From: Thermohalobaculum sp050330995
GTDB lineage: Bacteria > Pseudomonadota > Alphaproteobacteria > Rhodobacterales > Rhodobacteraceae
Reading direction: 5' to 3'
DNA length: 29,071 nucleotides
NCBI GenBank assembly: GCA_050330995.1
Contig: JBHJHI010000104.1
Span: 1 to 29,071, forward strand
In this document: positions 15,849-24,664 of the stretch, in pieces
How positions within the stretch are numbered: the first letter of the stretch is position 1
Layout: each line of letters opens with the position of its first letter
Notes under the pieces: model-generated
What the model was told of the DNA's origin: nothing
Database searches by the model: none
Seen by the model: only the letters and a program-made list of their open reading frames with translations
Position numbers and translations under genes: made by a program

Positions 15849-16082
15849 ATGGCTGGGGTAACCGACGAGCTTCTGTTCGAGATGTCGAAGCATATTCGGC
15901 GTCCGATCGACAGTCCGGAGGACGGGCATCGCTCGATCGGGCAGCAGCCCATGGCGATGCGCGGCGACATTCGATCGCTCCAGATGGACGTCTCGAACAT
16001 CTACCAGGTGCTCGGCCGCCACGACGCACGCCTCGACCGGATCGAGCGCCGACTGAACATCGTCGAAGAACCGGCGGGGTAG
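15849..16082 (+). CDS. Small coiled-coil protein between purS and purQ
   Basis: A 77-aa protein that I do not assign to a named family. The N-terminus is polar (ELLFEMSKHIRRP), and the C-terminal half (MRGDIRSLQMDVSNIYQVL, then HDARLDRIERRLNIVEE) has regular hydrophobic spacing typical of a short coiled coil. Short proteins ending in 'R-D-ARLDRIERRL' occur scattered through alphaproteobacterial genomes, sometimes next to toxin or mobile genes. Third-position GC is somewhat lower than in purS and purQ (e.g. several T- and A-ending codons), a hint of separate origin. It starts 2 nt after purS and ends 4 nt before purQ. Confidence 0.65.
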   Translation: MAGVTDELLFEMSKHIRRPIDSPEDGHRSIGQQPMAMRGDIRSLQMDVSNIYQVLGRHDARLDRIERRLNIVEEPAG

Positions 16083-16086
16083 ACCG

Positions 16087-16782
16087 ATGCGCGCCGCCGT
16101 CGTCGTCTTCCCCGGCTCGAACTGCGACCGCGACCTCGTGGTCGCGCTCGAGGCCGTCACCGGCCGGCGCCCCGCGCTCGCCTGGCACAAGGACGCCGAT
16201 CTGCCCGAGGGCACCGACCTCGTCGCGGTGCCGGGGGGCTTCTCCTTCGGCGACTATCTCCGCGTCGGCGCCATCGCCGCGCACGCCCCGATCATGGGCG
16301 CGGTCCGCCGCCACGCCGAGCGCGGCGGCGTCGTGCTCGGCGTCTGCAACGGCTGGCAGGTGCTGATCGAGGCCGGGCTACTGCCGGGCGCGCTGATGCG
16401 CAACGCGCACCTGAAGTTCGTCTGCCGCGACGCGCACCTGACGGCAGAGGGGCGCTCGCCCCTCCTCGCCGGCCTGCCGGGCCGGGTGCTGCGCATCCCA
16501 GTCGCCCACCACGACGGCTGCTTCGTCGCCGACGACGAGACGCTCGACCGGCTGGAGGACGAGGGCCGCGTCGCCTTCCGCTACATCGACGCCGAGGGGC
16601 AGCGCACGCCGGGCGCCAATCCCAACGGCTCGATGCGCGATATCGCCGGCTGCCTCTCCGGCGACGGCCGGACGCTGGGCATGATGCCCCACCCCGAGCG
16701 CCTCGCCGACCCCCGCCTCGGCGGCGCGGACGGGCGGGCGATCCTGGAGACGATCGTCAACGCCATGGAGACCACCGCCTGA
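16087..16782 (+). CDS. purQ: FGAM synthase glutaminase subunit PurQ
   Basis: A 231-aa class I glutamine amidotransferase that supplies ammonia to PurL. The nucleophile is Cys87 in LGVCNGWQ; the His-Glu of the triad lies in MMPHPERL near residue 200. The N-terminal VVVFPGSNCDRD and the oxyanion turn VPGGFSFGDYLR are typical of PurQ. It follows the 77-aa gene by 4 nt, and its TGA overlaps the ATG of the next lipoprotein gene (TGATG). It acts with PurS and PurL in the fourth step of purine synthesis. Confidence 0.97.
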   Translation: MRAAVVVFPGSNCDRDLVVALEAVTGRRPALAWHKDADLPEGTDLVAVPGGFSFGDYLRVGAIAAHAPIMGAVRRHAERGGVVLGVCNGWQVLIEAGLLPGALMRNAHLKFVCRDAHLTAEGRSPLLAGLPGRVLRIPVAHHDGCFVADDETLDRLEDEGRVAFRYIDAEGQRTPGANPNGSMRDIAGCLSGDGRTLGMMPHPERLADPRLGGADGRAILETIVNAMETTA

Positions 16783-17252
16783 TGCGCACCTTCTCGATCG
16801 CTGCCTGCGCGGCGCTGTCGCTCGCGGCCTGCGCCACCGACGACGAGGCGGTGGTCAGCGGCATCCCGCCCCAGCCGCTCGGCTACCCGCTCGCCCCCGA
16901 CCCGAGCATGACGGTCGAGCTGGACCGCTCGACCCCGGAGGCGATCCCCTTCGTCGAGGAGATCGCCGCGCGCTGCTGGCTCGACGGGCTGGTGCAGGCC
17001 GACGCCATGATCGTGGACCGCTCCAGCGGCCGGATCGTGATGACCGGCGAGACCACCGATCTGCTGATCCTCGACTTCCTCCCCGTGGACGAGGAGGCCC
17101 TGGCCTCGCTGCGCCTCGCCGGCCCCGTGCTAGTCGACGAGACCAAGACCGAGACCATGCTCCACCACCTCGCCCACGCGACGCGCGAGGACGAGATCAT
17201 CTGCCCGCCCCTCGGCTCGCGCCCGACGCCGGTGGTGGGGGTGGACGGCTGA
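16782..17252 (+). CDS. Lipoprotein of unknown function
   Basis: A 156-aa protein with a lipoprotein signal: a hydrophobic start MRTFSIAACAALSLAAC with a lipobox LAAC, so Cys17 would be lipidated. The mature part is acidic and shows no family that I recognise. A further conserved-looking region, ARCWLDGLVQADAMIVDR followed by RIVMTGETTDLLILDF, has alternating strand pattern, and the C-terminus is rich in Pro and Val. The start overlaps the purQ stop (TGATG), so translation is probably coupled, but a role in purine metabolism is not implied. It is 199 nt before purL. Confidence 0.75.
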   Translation: MRTFSIAACAALSLAACATDDEAVVSGIPPQPLGYPLAPDPSMTVELDRSTPEAIPFVEEIAARCWLDGLVQADAMIVDRSSGRIVMTGETTDLLILDFLPVDEEALASLRLAGPVLVDETKTETMLHHLAHATREDEIICPPLGSRPTPVVGVDG

Positions 17253-17451
17253 CGGGCGGGTCGGTCGCGATGCCCGCCTTGCTCGCGGTCGCACGGGCGG
17301 GGGACGGTCGGGCCGCAGGCGGCGATGCCGGGCGCGACGCCGGACCGTCGGACCGGGCGGGCGGGCTCCGGGCCAGCGGTTCGCCGCGCCCGTCGTCGGC
17401 CGCGGGATCGGCATCCGCGTCTCGCGGCAAGGCTCGATCGGAAAGCAGGGC

Positions 17452-19644
<2,193 letters not shown>

Positions 19645-19907
19645 GGTCGGCCGTTCGGGGTGCCGTTCCGGGGACTGGCGCGCCGGGCCCGCGCCATGCT
19701 CCGACGCTCGCTTCCGCGACGACGTCGGCGTGACGAACGGGGGCGGGCTCCGAGCGCTTCCCGTGCCGGCGACCGCAGCCCGCGACGCACGCCGGCCCGG
19801 CGCGTCTCCTCGCGGCGCTCCGGAGCGACCGAGGCTCCCGTGCCCGCTCTTGTCAGACCACGCCCGCCGACCACCCTCAGGCGCGCGATCCAAGGGAGCC
19901 CGCGCCC

Positions 19908-21116
19908 ATGACCCAGCCCCTCGACGGCGTCCGCGTTCTCGACCTCACCTCGATGGTCTCGGGGCCGACCGCGACGGTGGTCCTCGCCGACCAGGGCGCC
20001 GAGGTGATCAAGCTCGAACGCCCGGGCCAGGGCGATCACACCCGCAACGTCTCGACCCGGCGCGGCGGCTTCGCGGCCTCCTATCTCAACAACAACCGCT
20101 CGAAGCGCTCGATCGCGCTCGACCTCAAGGACCCGCGCGGCGTCGAGGCGGCGCTGCGTCTGGCCTCCCGCTCGGACGTGGTGGTGCAGAACTTCCGCCC
20201 CGGCGTCGCCGAGCGCATCGGCCTCGGCGAGGAGGCGGTGCGCGCGGTCCGCGCGGACATCGTCTACGTCTCGATCTCGGGGTTCGGCTTCGAGGGGCCA
20301 TACGCGCAGAAGCCGGTCTACGATCCGCTGATCCAGTCGGTCTCCGGCCTCACGACCGTGCAGGCGGGCTCGGACGCCGAGCGGCCTCGCCTCGTGCGCA
20401 CCATCCTGCCCGACAAGCTCACCGGCTACGTCGCAGCCCAGGCGATCACGGCGGCGCTGCTGCAACGCCATCGCACCGGCGAGGGCCAGCACATCCGCCT
20501 CTCGATGCTCGACGCGGTGGTGGCCTTCCTCTGGGGCTCGGACATGTCGGGCTACACCTTCGTCGGATCTGAGGAGACCGAGGCCCGCCCGCAGTCCTTC
20601 ATCGACCTGATCTACGAGACGGCGGACGGCTACGTCTCGGTCGCGGTGCAGTCGGACCGCGAGTGGGAGGCGCTGATCCGCGCCTTCGACAAGCCCGAGT
20701 GGCGCGACGACCCGCGCTTCTCGACCGTCGCCGATCGACAGCGCAACATCGACGACCGCCTCGCGCTCACCCAGGAGGTGCTGCTCACCGACACCGCCGA
20801 GGCCTGGATCGAGCGGCTGGAAGCCGAGGGCGTGCCCTGCGCGCCGGTCCTGACGCGCCGCGAGATGATCGCCCATCCCCAGATCGAGGCCAACGAGACG
20901 GTGATGGAATACGACCACCCGCAGGCCGGACGGCTGAGGCAGGCGCGCCCGGCACCGCGCTTCTCGGGTGCGCCCTGGGCCGAGCCGCGCCCGGCCCCGG
21001 CCCTCGGCGCCGACACCCGCGCGGTGCTGGCCGAGGCGGGGATGGACGAGGCCGCGATCGAGGCGCTGATCGCGGACGGCGTCGCCGCGGAGGGAGAGCC
21101 GGAGGTGGGGGCATGA
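19908..21116 (+). CDS. Family III CoA-transferase (CaiB/BaiF type)
   Basis: A 402-aa enzyme of the CaiB/BaiF family, which moves CoA between carboxylic acids through an aspartyl-CoA anhydride. The catalytic Asp is Asp139 in VYDPLIQSVSGL. The Rossmann start LDGVRVLDLTSMVSGP and the PGQGDHTR, NNNRSKRSIALDLKD and QNFRPGVAERIGLG segments are typical, as is the late EGVPCAPVLTRREM motif. The substrate acids are not readable from sequence. AAGGGAG lies 11 nt before the ATG. Its stop overlaps the start of a GST gene by 4 nt (ATGA), a fairly common partner that may conjugate or reduce a reactive intermediate. Confidence 0.94.
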   Translation: MTQPLDGVRVLDLTSMVSGPTATVVLADQGAEVIKLERPGQGDHTRNVSTRRGGFAASYLNNNRSKRSIALDLKDPRGVEAALRLASRSDVVVQNFRPGVAERIGLGEEAVRAVRADIVYVSISGFGFEGPYAQKPVYDPLIQSVSGLTTVQAGSDAERPRLVRTILPDKLTGYVAAQAITAALLQRHRTGEGQHIRLSMLDAVVAFLWGSDMSGYTFVGSEETEARPQSFIDLIYETADGYVSVAVQSDREWEALIRAFDKPEWRDDPRFSTVADRQRNIDDRLALTQEVLLTDTAEAWIERLEAEGVPCAPVLTRREMIAHPQIEANETVMEYDHPQAGRLRQARPAPRFSGAPWAEPRPAPALGADTRAVLAEAGMDEAAIEALIADGVAAEGEPEVGA

Positions 21117-21805
21117 GCGAGATCGACTTCTACTACTGGCCGACGCCGAACGGCTGGAAGGTCGCGATCATGCTGGAGGAGTGCGGCCTCGATTACGCCG
21201 TACGCTACGTGAACATCGGCAAGGGCGACCAGTTCGCGCCCGAGTTCCTGGCCATCAGCCCCAACAACCGCATGCCCGCGATCGTCGATCACACGCCCGC
21301 CGACGGGGCCGGGCCGGTCGCGGTGTTCGAATCGGGCGCGATCCTTCTCTACCTCGCCGCGCGCACGGGGCGCTTCCTGCCCGAGGGCGCGCGGGCGTTG
21401 AAGGAGGCGCACGAATGGTTGTTCTGGCAGGCGGCCAACCAGGGGCCGATGGGCGGCCAGCTCAGCCATTTCCGCAACTACGCCCCCGAGGGCGAGCGCG
21501 AGGGCTACGCGCGCGAGCGCTACCGAGGCGAATACGTCCGCTGCCTCGACGTGCTGGAGCGACGTCTGGACGGGCGCGACCACATCCTCGGCGACTACTC
21601 GGTCGCCGACATGATGGCCTGGCCCTGGGTGCTGATCGCCAAGGCGATGGACGTCCCCCTCGACGACCACCCCCGCGTCGCGGCCTGGCGCGCGCGGGTG
21701 AAGGAGCGCCCCGCCGTGCGGCGCGCGGTCGACCTCGGCCGCGAGAACAGACGCTCCGCCCCGCCCGACGAGGCGGAGCGGCGCATCCTGTTCAACCAGC
21801 GCTAG
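21113..21805 (+). CDS. Glutathione S-transferase, YghU/YfcG (Nu) type
   Basis: A 230-aa thioredoxin-fold GST. The N-terminal domain has IDFYYWPTPNGWKVAIMLEE with the Thr/Asn of Nu-class disulfide-bond reductases where other classes have Tyr or Ser, then ISPNNRMPAIVD (cis-Pro) and VFESGAILLYLA (the glutathione-gamma-Glu binding E-S). The all-helical C-terminal domain begins with GPMGGQLSHFRNYAPE, a hallmark of the YghU/Ure2p-like group. A strong GGAGGTGGGGG site and 4-nt overlap fix the start and couple it to the CoA-transferase. Confidence 0.93.
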   Translation: MSEIDFYYWPTPNGWKVAIMLEECGLDYAVRYVNIGKGDQFAPEFLAISPNNRMPAIVDHTPADGAGPVAVFESGAILLYLAARTGRFLPEGARALKEAHEWLFWQAANQGPMGGQLSHFRNYAPEGEREGYARERYRGEYVRCLDVLERRLDGRDHILGDYSVADMMAWPWVLIAKAMDVPLDDHPRVAAWRARVKERPAVRRAVDLGRENRRSAPPDEAERRILFNQR

Positions 21806-21833
21806 GCGCGGCCGGGGAGACCGGGCCGACCTC

Positions 21834-22211
21834 TCACTCGATCGAATACACCACCGTCGACCCCGCCCCGTTCTCCCGCACGATCCTCAGCCGGTCCCCG
21901 TCCACCGCGACGAGCTGGCAGTCCGGATAGAGCCGCCGCGCGCCGATCGAGGCGGTGCGGCAGAGGCGGTCGTCGTCCCAGCGCCAGTTTCCCGTCAGCG
22001 CGGCGCCGTCGTAGAAGCCGGCGATGCGCCCGTCGTTGAGGAACACGATGTGGTCCTCGCCCGAGACCAGCTTGCGCCCGACCGCCTCGACGTAGAACGA
22101 GGCCGGGTCCTCGATCGGGCGCCAGCCGGTCTGCCGCTCGGGCTCGACCGAGCAGGCGGCGAGCCCCACGAGCGCGATACCGCGCACGAGGATCGAGGGC
22201 GTGCGTCCCAT
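21834..22211 (-). CDS. Small lipoprotein of unknown function
   Basis: A 125-aa protein with a lipoprotein signal (hydrophobic stretch ending in the lipobox LAAC, Cys20). The mature region contains a compact beta-rich domain: DHIVFLNDGRIAGFYDGAALTGNWRWDDDRLCRT and LYPDCQLVAVDGDRLRIVRE. Such a 'G-W-W-D-LC' arrangement with two cysteines resembles small periplasmic domains that bind or inhibit other proteins, but I cannot name a family. It is convergent with the GST gene (28 nt) and divergent from doxX. Confidence 0.75.
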   Translation of the reverse strand: MGRTPSILVRGIALVGLAACSVEPERQTGWRPIEDPASFYVEAVGRKLVSGEDHIVFLNDGRIAGFYDGAALTGNWRWDDDRLCRTASIGARRLYPDCQLVAVDGDRLRIVRENGAGSTVVYSIE

Positions 22212-22345
22212 GGCTCTTCCCCCCAGCGTCCGGCGATCCCGGACGGGCCGGGTTCCTCGTGACCGCTCCCGCCGGGGCGGTCAACGCCGCGGGCAGTGCC
22301 CGTGCGATTATTGCTCCATACGTCATTGTCGCTGCTCATGGGGCG

Positions 22346-22365
22346 GCTCGATTTCCCGATCGAGC
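22346..22365. promoter_or_regulatory. Inverted repeat upstream of the DoxX gene
   Basis: A perfect 7-bp dyad, GCTCGAT then 6 bases then ATCGAGC, lies 61 nt before the doxX-like ATG in the divergent gap with the lipoprotein gene. Its size and position suit a regulator site; a hairpin in the leader is the alternative. The local sequence just left of it (22305-22330) is relatively AT-rich and may hold the promoter. Confidence 0.3.
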
Positions 22366-22425
22366 ACGACCACCTTCCTCGTCGAACGGGGCGCCGACCC
22401 CGCCCTCATCCCAAGGAGACGAGAC

Positions 22426-22833
22426 ATGAGCTTCCTCGACCCGTACCGATCCGAGATCCAGTCGATCGTGCGCATCGCGCTCGCGCTGGTGATCCTGCAA
22501 TACGGCCTGTCCAAGCACCTCGGCCTCCCCGAGAGCGGCTTCACCGGCGTGCCGCTCGCGTCGCTGCCCGGCATCGCCGGCGCGATCGAGCTCGTGGGCG
22601 GCGCGCTTCTCCTGGTCGGCCTGTTCACCCGTGCCACCGCCTTCGTGCTGAGCGGGCTGATGGCGGCGGCCTACGTCGTCGGCCACGCCGCGCAGGGGTT
22701 CTTCCCGATGCTGAACGGCGGCAGCCTCGCGGTGGCGCTGAGCTTCGCTTTCCTGCAGATCGCGGTGGCGGGCGGCGGCGCCTGGAGCCTCGACCGCCGG
22801 CTCGACGGCACGCGCGGCGTGGCGAGGGCCTGA
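22426..22833 (+). CDS. DoxX family membrane protein
   Basis: A 135-aa inner-membrane protein of the DoxX family with four predicted helices. Typical features are the first-helix motif RIALALVILQYGLSKHLG (Arg, then Gln-Tyr-Gly and Lys-His), PGIAGAIELVGGALLLVGLFTR in the second helix, and the C-terminal FPMLNGGSLAVALSFAFLQIA. DoxX proteins are linked with oxidative or thiol stress and quinone-related membrane redox in some bacteria; the biochemical role is unsettled. AAGGAG precedes the ATG. It is a single-gene unit, convergent with the PIN gene 31 nt downstream. Confidence 0.93.
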   Translation: MSFLDPYRSEIQSIVRIALALVILQYGLSKHLGLPESGFTGVPLASLPGIAGAIELVGGALLLVGLFTRATAFVLSGLMAAAYVVGHAAQGFFPMLNGGSLAVALSFAFLQIAVAGGGAWSLDRRLDGTRGVARA

Positions 22834-22864
22834 GCGCCCCGGAACGACGGCGAGGGGGCGCCGG

Positions 22865-23410
22865 TCAGCCGCCCGCCCAGGCCTTGCCGAGCCGCGGCAG
22901 CCCCGCCCTCTTCAGCGCCCGGCGACCGCCGCCCTCGCCCTCGTCGGCGAGGGCGGCGAGCGCGTCCGCGATCACCGGGCCGAGGCGGTCGGGCGCCTCC
23001 GAGAACAGCGCCCAGAGCAGACCGTCGGGGTGGCGCACGCCGACGCCGTAGGGTGCGAGGCGACGGGCGGGAAAGTCGCGCAGGTTCGCGGTCAGCACGT
23101 CGGCACGCGCGGCGACGGCCGCGGCGACGACATGGACGTCGGCCGCGTCGGGCAGCGCGAGCGCGGCCTCGCCGCCCGGATCGGGCGCCACCATCGCGTC
23201 GGGGAAGCGCCGGGCCAGATCGGCCTCGGCCGCGCGCATCGCCGCCTCGGCCTCCATGCCGCCGCGCCGCGCCGCGGCGAGGCGCCATTCCTCGATCACG
23301 CGCGGCGACCAGAACGCCGCGATCAACCCCTCGCCCGCCGCGCCGACCACCAGAGCCCGCAGGAGCTGCGGGTAGAGCACGCAGGCGTCGACCAGCAGGC
23401 GCGGGGCCAC
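22865..23410 (-). CDS. PIN domain protein (RSP_2648-like)
   Basis: A 181-aa protein (184 aa if a TTG at 23419 is used) with a PIN ribonuclease domain. The acidic set is visible: Asp in LLVDACVLYPQ, Glu in SPRVIEEWR, the DAADVHVV pair and Asp in LTANLRDFP. PIN proteins of this kind are often VapC-like toxins or RNA processing nucleases, but there is no antitoxin gene adjacent. Its start overlaps or abuts the stop of the rlmI-like gene (TTGA), so it is cotranscribed with it; this pairing is familiar from Rhodobacter-type genomes and suggests a housekeeping RNA role over a toxin. GTG at 23410 was preferred, with no strong ribosome site for either start. Confidence 0.85.
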   Translation of the reverse strand: MAPRLLVDACVLYPQLLRALVVGAAGEGLIAAFWSPRVIEEWRLAAARRGGMEAEAAMRAAEADLARRFPDAMVAPDPGGEAALALPDAADVHVVAAAVAARADVLTANLRDFPARRLAPYGVGVRHPDGLLWALFSEAPDRLGPVIADALAALADEGEGGGRRALKRAGLPRLGKAWAGG

Positions 23411-23415
23411 GGCGG

Positions 23416-24654
23416 TCAATCGAGCCGGAAGAACAGCGCCTTCAGATAGCCCGTCTCGGACAGCGCCATGTGTTGGGGGTGGTCCGGCCCCGCCCGGCCG
23501 GTCGCGATCAGCGCGCCCGAGCGCCCGGCGGCGCGGATGCCCCGCGCCGAGGCCTCGTGGAACGCGCCGAGGTCGACCGCGCCCGAGCAGGAGCAGAGCA
23601 CGAGGAAGGACGAGCTTCGCCCGTCCGAGGGCGCCGCCAGCCGTGCGGCGAGGCGGGCGGTCTTCTCGTAGGCGCGCAGACCCGCCTCGACCGCCGCCTT
23701 GTGCGGCGCGAAGGCGGGCGGGTCGCAGATCACCAGGTCGTAGCGCTCGCCGGCCTCGTGGGCGGCGGCCATGGCATCGAAGGCGTCGGCGCGGCGGGTC
23801 TCGTAGCGCACCTCGACGCCCGTGCGCCGCGCCCCTTCCTCGGCGAGGGCGAGCGCCGCGGCCGAGGCGTCGATCGCGACCACCTGGCGCGCGGGCGCCT
23901 CGGCGCCGAGACAGGCGAGGCCGAAGCCGCCGACGTGGGCGAACACGTCGAGCACGCGCGCGCCGGCCGCGAGCCCGGCCGCCGCACGATGGTTGCCGAC
24001 CTGGTCGTAGAACAGCCCGGTCTTCTGCCCGCCGGTCAGGTCGGCCATGTAGCACGCGCCGCCCAGCACCACCGGGATCGGCCCCTCGACCCGCCCGCGC
24101 ACCACGTCGAGGCGGGTGTCGAGCCCCTCGAGCCGACGCACCCGCGACTGCGCGTTGACGACGATCGTCGCGGGAGCCGGATCGAGCACGTCGTCGAGCG
24201 CGGCGATCAGGTCGTCCAGGCGGTGCTCGACCCAGGCGGCGTTCGGCTGGATCACCACCGCGTCGCCGAAGCGGTCGATCACGAGCCCCGGCAGCCCGTC
24301 GCCCTCGGCGTGGACGAGGCGATGGTGGTAGGGCGCGATGCCGGCCGAGGCCAGCGTCGCGCGCAGCCGCGCGGCGCGGTCGAGCTTCGCGGCGAACCAG
24401 CCGCGGTCGATCGCGACCTCCGGATCGGGGTCGAGCAGCCGCGCGGCGATCTGGCTCTCGACGTTGACGGCGACGGTGCCGAGCGAGCGCTCGCCCTCGG
24501 CGAGCCGCGCGAGGCTGCCGGGCGCGAGCGCCTTGGTGCGCCGGTCCATGGCGATCTCGTCGGCATAGACCCAGGGTGCGCCCCCCGCGAGGCGCCGCCC
24601 CTTGCCAGGGCGCAGCTTGACGGTAGGCCGGGCGGAAGGGGCGCTGTCCTGCAT
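23416..24654 (-). CDS. Class I SAM-dependent rRNA methyltransferase (RlmI-like)
   Basis: A 412-aa methyltransferase of the COG1092/RlmI family, which makes 5-methylcytosine in 23S rRNA (C1962 in E. coli). It starts with a PUA-like domain (VKLRPGKGRRLAGGAPWVYADEI, about residues 12-34), then an intermediate EEHD-type domain, then the Rossmann fold with LDVFAHVGGFGLACLG (SAM binding, about 257-272), the catalytic Asp-Pro-Pro motif CDPPAFAP and a Cys-Ser pair in LVLCSCSG. The ATG lies 10 nt after the stop of the 828-aa gene of the GTPase cluster, so it may be in that transcript. It overlaps the downstream PIN gene. Confidence 0.93.
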   Translation of the reverse strand: MQDSAPSARPTVKLRPGKGRRLAGGAPWVYADEIAMDRRTKALAPGSLARLAEGERSLGTVAVNVESQIAARLLDPDPEVAIDRGWFAAKLDRAARLRATLASAGIAPYHHRLVHAEGDGLPGLVIDRFGDAVVIQPNAAWVEHRLDDLIAALDDVLDPAPATIVVNAQSRVRRLEGLDTRLDVVRGRVEGPIPVVLGGACYMADLTGGQKTGLFYDQVGNHRAAAGLAAGARVLDVFAHVGGFGLACLGAEAPARQVVAIDASAAALALAEEGARRTGVEVRYETRRADAFDAMAAAHEAGERYDLVICDPPAFAPHKAAVEAGLRAYEKTARLAARLAAPSDGRSSSFLVLCSCSGAVDLGAFHEASARGIRAAGRSGALIATGRAGPDHPQHMALSETGYLKALFFRLD

Positions 24655-24664
24655 GGTGCGGGAT

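Noticed and set aside
14146..16314. 722-codon frame on the minus strand over the purine genes
   Set aside because: Antisense shadow; the + strand genes are recognised families or have coupled starts.
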